Below are positions 5,472 to 8,078 of a stretch of DNA of 8,078 bases, piece after piece. The stretch is from positions 1-8,078 of the forward strand of contig JANYLL010000089.1 of assembly GCA_025357895.1 (NCBI GenBank), in the 5' to 3' direction. The position numbers and the translations under genes were made by a program. How positions within the stretch are numbered: the stretch's first letter is position 1; each line of letters opens with the position of its first letter. Under the pieces are notes generated by a model. The model searched no databases, was not told the origin of the DNA, and was given only the letters and a program-made list of their open reading frames with translations. This stretch comes from Ignavibacteriota bacterium. GTDB taxonomy: Bacteria > Bacteroidota > Ignavibacteria > Palsa-1295.

Positions 5472-7649
5472 TTACCGCACCTCCAACCCGCTCTCCGTCT
5501 CCGAAATCGGCATCACAAGCGCAACTGGTCCATTCGCATCATTAACTGCAAGCAGCATACCCTGGGATTCAATACCCATCAGCTTTGCCGGAGCGAGATT
5601 TGCAACGACGACGATCGTCTTGCCGATGAGATCTTCCGGCGCATATTTTTCTGCAATGCCTGCAACGATCTGCCGCCTCTCATCACCGATCTCAATTTGC
5701 AGTTTCAAAAGTTTTTTTGATTTTGGCACACGCTCTGCTTCGATCACTTTTGCAGTTTTAAGTTTTATCTTTTTGAAATCATCAATGGTGATCTGCCCAT
5801 CGGCGGCTTGAGGTTTGACTTCTGCCAACCGTTCGGCACTGCGAGCCTGTGCATCTAGTGCCGCAGCTTTTTCTAGTTGCTCTGACATTTTTTGTAATGA
5901 TTGAATTTCTGCTTCGATCTGAAAATCTTCGAGCTTCGGAAATAATATTTTAATTTCACCGAGTGGATGACCGGCTTTTAACTTTGGCTCGAATGCATTA
6001 TCCCATTTATCATTCGCCGATGAATAGTTAAGCATTTCTTCGATCTTCTTGCTCGTATCAGGAATGATCGGACTTAAATAATATGCCAATGCACGAAGAG
6101 CTTCTAACGAATGATAAATCGTAAATGCAGTTTTTTCAGGATTTTTTTTCGCCGTTTTCCATGGCTCTTCGTCGTTGATAAATTTATTGCACTCACGAGC
6201 AAAATCCATCGTGAGCTTTACTGCTTCGCGAAGTTTGAATGATTCGTAAGCTTCACTAACTAAACGCGATGTTGTTTCTGAACTTAAAACATTTTGGAAT
6301 CCTCCGCTTACTTCAGGCACTTTTCCTTCAAAATATCTATGAGCAAATGTAAGTACGCGGTTTGCGTAATTTCCAAGTATATCCGCTAACTCTCCATTCG
6401 TATGCGCCTGAAAATCCTTCCACGAAAAATCCGAATCTTTCGTTTCAGGAAGATTGCAGGCAATAGTATAGCGGATAAGATCGGCATCATATCGCTGCAA
6501 GATTTCATGCGGCTCGATAGTCCAGCCGCGCGATTTCGAAAGCTTGCGCCCTTCTAAATTCATAAACTCATTCGCCGGCACTTGTGTCGGAAGATTGAAT
6601 TTAAAATTATCCATAGTGTCATTGCGAGAGTCGCCGTAGGCGACCGAAGCAATCCCCTGAGATTCACCGATACCTTGAGGAGATTGCTTCGCTTCGCTCG
6701 CAATGACATTATTGTTATATCCCATCTCCATCGCCGGAAACATGATCGTATGAAAGACGATATTATCTTTTCCGAGGAATGTCACCCATTCAAGGTTCTC
6801 ATCTTCTTCCCACCATTTTTTCCAATCGTTTGGGAGCAGTTCTTTCGTTGCTGTTACATATCCGATCGGCGCATCGAACCAGACGTAGAGCACTTTGCCT
6901 TCGGAGCCTTCGATGGGGACGGGTACGCCCCATTCGAGATCGCGCGTGATCGGTCGGTCATGCAATCCGGCTTTCAGCCAGCTTCGCGCTTGCTGGACGA
7001 CTGTATCGCGCCATTTCCCCGCATGTGATTCAATATATTTTTCCAGATCACCTTGAAATGCTGAGAGCTTAAAATACCAATGCTTTGTCGGACGCACAAC
7101 GGGTTTATTGCCGGTTATCTTCGAGCGCGGATTAATGAGTTCGGTTTGATTGAGATAGGTGCCGCAATTATCGCATTGATCTCCGCGCGCTTCAACGTTG
7201 CCGCAGACGGGGCAGGTGCCTTCGACGTATCGATCGGGCAAAAACATTTTCGCCTCTTCGTCATATAGCTGCGGCTCTTCTTTGGTCTCGATAAAACCAT
7301 TCTCCAAAAGCCGAAGGAAAAAATCCTGCGCCATTTTGCGATGCTCATCGCTTGACGTTCTGCCGTAATGATCGAAGGTGATGCCAAGCGCATCGAACGT
7401 TTTTTTATTGAGTTCGTGATAGCGGTCAACAATATCCTTCGGAGTAACTTTTTCCTTATCGGCGCTGATCGTGATCGGAACGCCATGCTCATCGGAGCCG
7501 CAGATAAAGAGCACCGATTCGCCGCGCAGCCGCTTATAGCGCACATACATATCTGCCGGCACATACACACCGGCAAGATGCCCGATATGAATGGGTCCAT
7601 TGGCATACGGCAAAGCAGCAGTTACAAGCGTTCTTTTAGCGTTCGACAT
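5472..7649 (-). CDS. metG: Methionyl-tRNA synthetase with a 30-residue repeat-derived insertion
   Basis: This enzyme charges tRNA-Met with methionine using ATP in the cytoplasm. The class I signature is HIGH at 21-24 (PIHIGHL) and the KMSKS loop is KLSKS at 369-373. A zinc knuckle is seen at C146-x2-C149 and C159-x2-C162, and DEHG (53-56) and WFDAPIGY (257-264) mark the active-site fold. The anticodon-binding helical domain covers about 385-560. A C-terminal Trbp111/EMAPII-like tRNA-binding domain covers about 620-725 (IDDFKKIKLKTAKVIEAE, VAGIAEKYAPEDLIGK, KLMGIESQGMLLA) after a charged linker. Residues 315-344 are encoded by a palindromic repeat element inserted in frame between FHTIMFPAMEMGYN and FNLPTQVPANEF; without it the protein would be about 695 residues, a usual size. 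The ATG at 7649 sits 21 nt after a TAnnTTTG promoter box. Downstream genes follow on the same strand with short gaps. Confidence 0.97.
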   Translation of the reverse strand: MSNAKRTLVTAALPYANGPIHIGHLAGVYVPADMYVRYKRLRGESVLFICGSDEHGVPITISADKEKVTPKDIVDRYHELNKKTFDALGITFDHYGRTSSDEHRKMAQDFFLRLLENGFIETKEEPQLYDEEAKMFLPDRYVEGTCPVCGNVEARGDQCDNCGTYLNQTELINPRSKITGNKPVVRPTKHWYFKLSAFQGDLEKYIESHAGKWRDTVVQQARSWLKAGLHDRPITRDLEWGVPVPIEGSEGKVLYVWFDAPIGYVTATKELLPNDWKKWWEEDENLEWVTFLGKDNIVFHTIMFPAMEMGYNNNVIASEAKQSPQGIGESQGIASVAYGDSRNDTMDNFKFNLPTQVPANEFMNLEGRKLSKSRGWTIEPHEILQRYDADLIRYTIACNLPETKDSDFSWKDFQAHTNGELADILGNYANRVLTFAHRYFEGKVPEVSGGFQNVLSSETTSRLVSEAYESFKLREAVKLTMDFARECNKFINDEEPWKTAKKNPEKTAFTIYHSLEALRALAYYLSPIIPDTSKKIEEMLNYSSANDKWDNAFEPKLKAGHPLGEIKILFPKLEDFQIEAEIQSLQKMSEQLEKAAALDAQARSAERLAEVKPQAADGQITIDDFKKIKLKTAKVIEAERVPKSKKLLKLQIEIGDERRQIVAGIAEKYAPEDLIGKTIVVVANLAPAKLMGIESQGMLLAVNDANGPVALVMPISETESGLEVR
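6618..6707 (-). repeat. 90-bp palindromic repeat element inserted in frame in metG
   Basis: GTCATTGCGAG (6618-6628) is the exact complement of CTCGCAATGAC (6697-6707), and one more base pair (T6617/A6708) extends the outer stem to 12. An inner stem is CGAAGCAATC (6645-6654) with GATTGCTTCG (6682-6691); CCT/AGG extends it past one mismatch. The left arm carries a side hairpin GTCGCC-GTA-GGCGAC (6630-6644), where the right arm has only five bases (6692-6696). The element spans exactly 30 codons of metG and encodes V315-D344, including VIASEAKQS, a peptide I recall from ORFs of many unrelated bacteria. It is therefore probably one copy of a dispersed repeat. No transposase is encoded, so any movement would depend on factors elsewhere. 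Confidence 0.9.
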
Positions 7650-7670
7650 TCAGAAATGAGTATTAAAGTG

Positions 7671-7678
7671 CAAATTTA
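7671..7678 (-). promoter_or_regulatory. metG promoter, Bacteroidota-type -7 box
   Basis: Read on the minus strand, the bases are TAAATTTG, an exact match to TAnnTTTG, placed 21 nt upstream of the metG ATG. No TTG is seen at the expected -33 position, which is instead taken up by the 7-bp tandem repeat at 7694-7714. The predicted leader is about 10-15 nt and carries no Shine-Dalgarno sequence. Confidence 0.55.
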
Positions 7679-7693
7679 CGGAGAAAGTCAGGT

Positions 7694-7714
7694 GTCCGAC
7701 GTCCGATGTCCGAA
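7694..7714. repeat. Three tandem 7-bp repeats (GTCCGAN)
   Basis: GTCCGAC, GTCCGAT and GTCCGAA follow one another without a gap. They start 16 bp upstream of the metG -7 box and so cover its -33 region. They may be part of a dispersed simple repeat or a binding site; neither is shown. Confidence 0.75.
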
Positions 7715-7744
7715 GTAAGGGGAATAGGTCATAAATTATTGCAC

Positions 7745-7775
7745 TTGTTTTTTGGAGGGGAGTGTTGTATATTTG
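7745..7775 (+). promoter_or_regulatory. Promoter for the right-edge secreted protein gene (TTG-N20-TAnnTTTG)
   Basis: TTG at 7745-7747 and TATATTTG at 7768-7775 are 20 bp apart and match both parts of the Bacteroidota-type promoter. Transcription would start near 7780, a few bases before the ATG at 7786. This places the GTG at 7762 inside the promoter and supports the later start. Confidence 0.55.
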
Positions 7776-7785
7776 TAAAATAAAA

Positions 7786-8070
7786 ATGTGTATAAAAATT
7801 ATAGCCTTCCTTTTTGTCATCACTTTCGTGACGCACAATGCTATTGCGCAATACCTAATTGATCACATTAAAATTACATCACAGTATTTTCTGGATGGCG
7901 ATGACTCGACTCTTTTCTTTGAGTCATCTGATTTTGGCGGACCTATTGGCTTTGATGGAACGACAGTTCATTTTCTATACTCTGTAAAAGAGGATAGATA
8001 TAACTCACATAGGAGACAAACGACTTTTGACATGAAAGTCTGGACTTCCCCCGATTTTATAGACAGTTAA
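7786..8070 (+). CDS. Small secreted hypothetical protein, possibly the front part of a longer gene
   Basis: I do not recognise this gene with confidence. From ATG 7786 it encodes 94 residues: a signal peptide MCIKIIAFLFVITFVTHNAIAQ (about 1-22), then a polar region containing FFESSDFGGPIGFDGTTVHFLYSV and FDMKVWTSPDFIDS. The pattern 'GGP-(I/V)-x-(F/N)-(D/N)G ... F ... V(Y/W)TS' vaguely recalls the start of large pilus-associated or surface proteins with a 'GPVxTND' motif, but that is weak. The in-frame TAA at 8068 ends it 8 bases before the window edge. I cannot tell whether it is a true small protein or another gene broken by a stop. A GTG at 7762 would add eight residues but lies within the promoter. 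Confidence 0.5.
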   Translation: MCIKIIAFLFVITFVTHNAIAQYLIDHIKITSQYFLDGDDSTLFFESSDFGGPIGFDGTTVHFLYSVKEDRYNSHRRQTTFDMKVWTSPDFIDS

Positions 8071-8078
8071 TTTTTTGT

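Noticed and set aside
6582..7028. 148-codon open frame on the plus strand opposite metG
   Set aside because: It is a shadow of metG and the palindromic element; it has no family features, while metG on the other strand is certain.
7762..7785. GTG start at 7762 with a purine-rich GGAGGGG just before it
   Set aside because: The GGAGGGG is only about one base from the GTG, too close to act as a ribosome binding site, and the region overlaps a TTG-N20-TAnnTTTG promoter. The signal peptide is complete from the ATG at 7786.

Overview
The window reads as a chromosomal segment from the Bacteroidota/Chlorobi side of the FCB group, most like an Ignavibacteria or Kapabacteria-type genome; the exact placement is inference. 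The supporting signs are start codons without Shine-Dalgarno sequences, promoter -7 boxes matching TAnnTTTG, secreted proteins ending their signals in AQ, and a surface protein built from 'ISYQG' and 'GDLxGTYPNPT' modules that are common in these lineages.

Layout. Positions 6-1600 (+) hold two exported/envelope genes 11 nt apart: a probable small outer-membrane beta-barrel protein and a DUF2279 (YfiM-like) protein. A stand-alone cobalamin-binding subunit of a methylmalonyl-CoA mutase type enzyme (1603-2019, -) converges on them. A divergent intergenic region with a 26-bp imperfect dyad separates it from a large secreted surface protein gene (2138-3643, +). That gene is one continuous reading frame broken only by two in-frame stop codons, TGA at 2540 and TAA at 2948. 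Everything from 7649 down to 3653 is on the minus strand and could be one transcription unit: metG, then a DUF433/DUF5615 toxin-antitoxin type pair whose stop and start overlap (TAATG), then an MFS transporter starting 6 nt later. At the right edge a divergent promoter region with a 3 x 7-bp tandem repeat separates metG from a small secreted protein gene (7786-8070, +).

The most striking object is inside metG. A 90-bp palindromic repeat element (6618-6707), with 12-bp ends that pair perfectly, an inner 10-bp stem and a side hairpin, lies exactly in frame. It adds 30 residues (V315-D344, containing VIASEAKQS) to methionyl-tRNA synthetase between the catalytic fold and the KLSKS loop. The peptide type is one I recall from many unrelated bacterial ORFs, which suggests a dispersed mobile repeat. 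Its insertion in frame into an essential housekeeping enzyme resembles the Rickettsia palindromic elements.

There is no gene-free stretch longer than 300 bases, and I see no rRNA, tRNA, CRISPR array, insertion sequence or clear intrinsic terminator.
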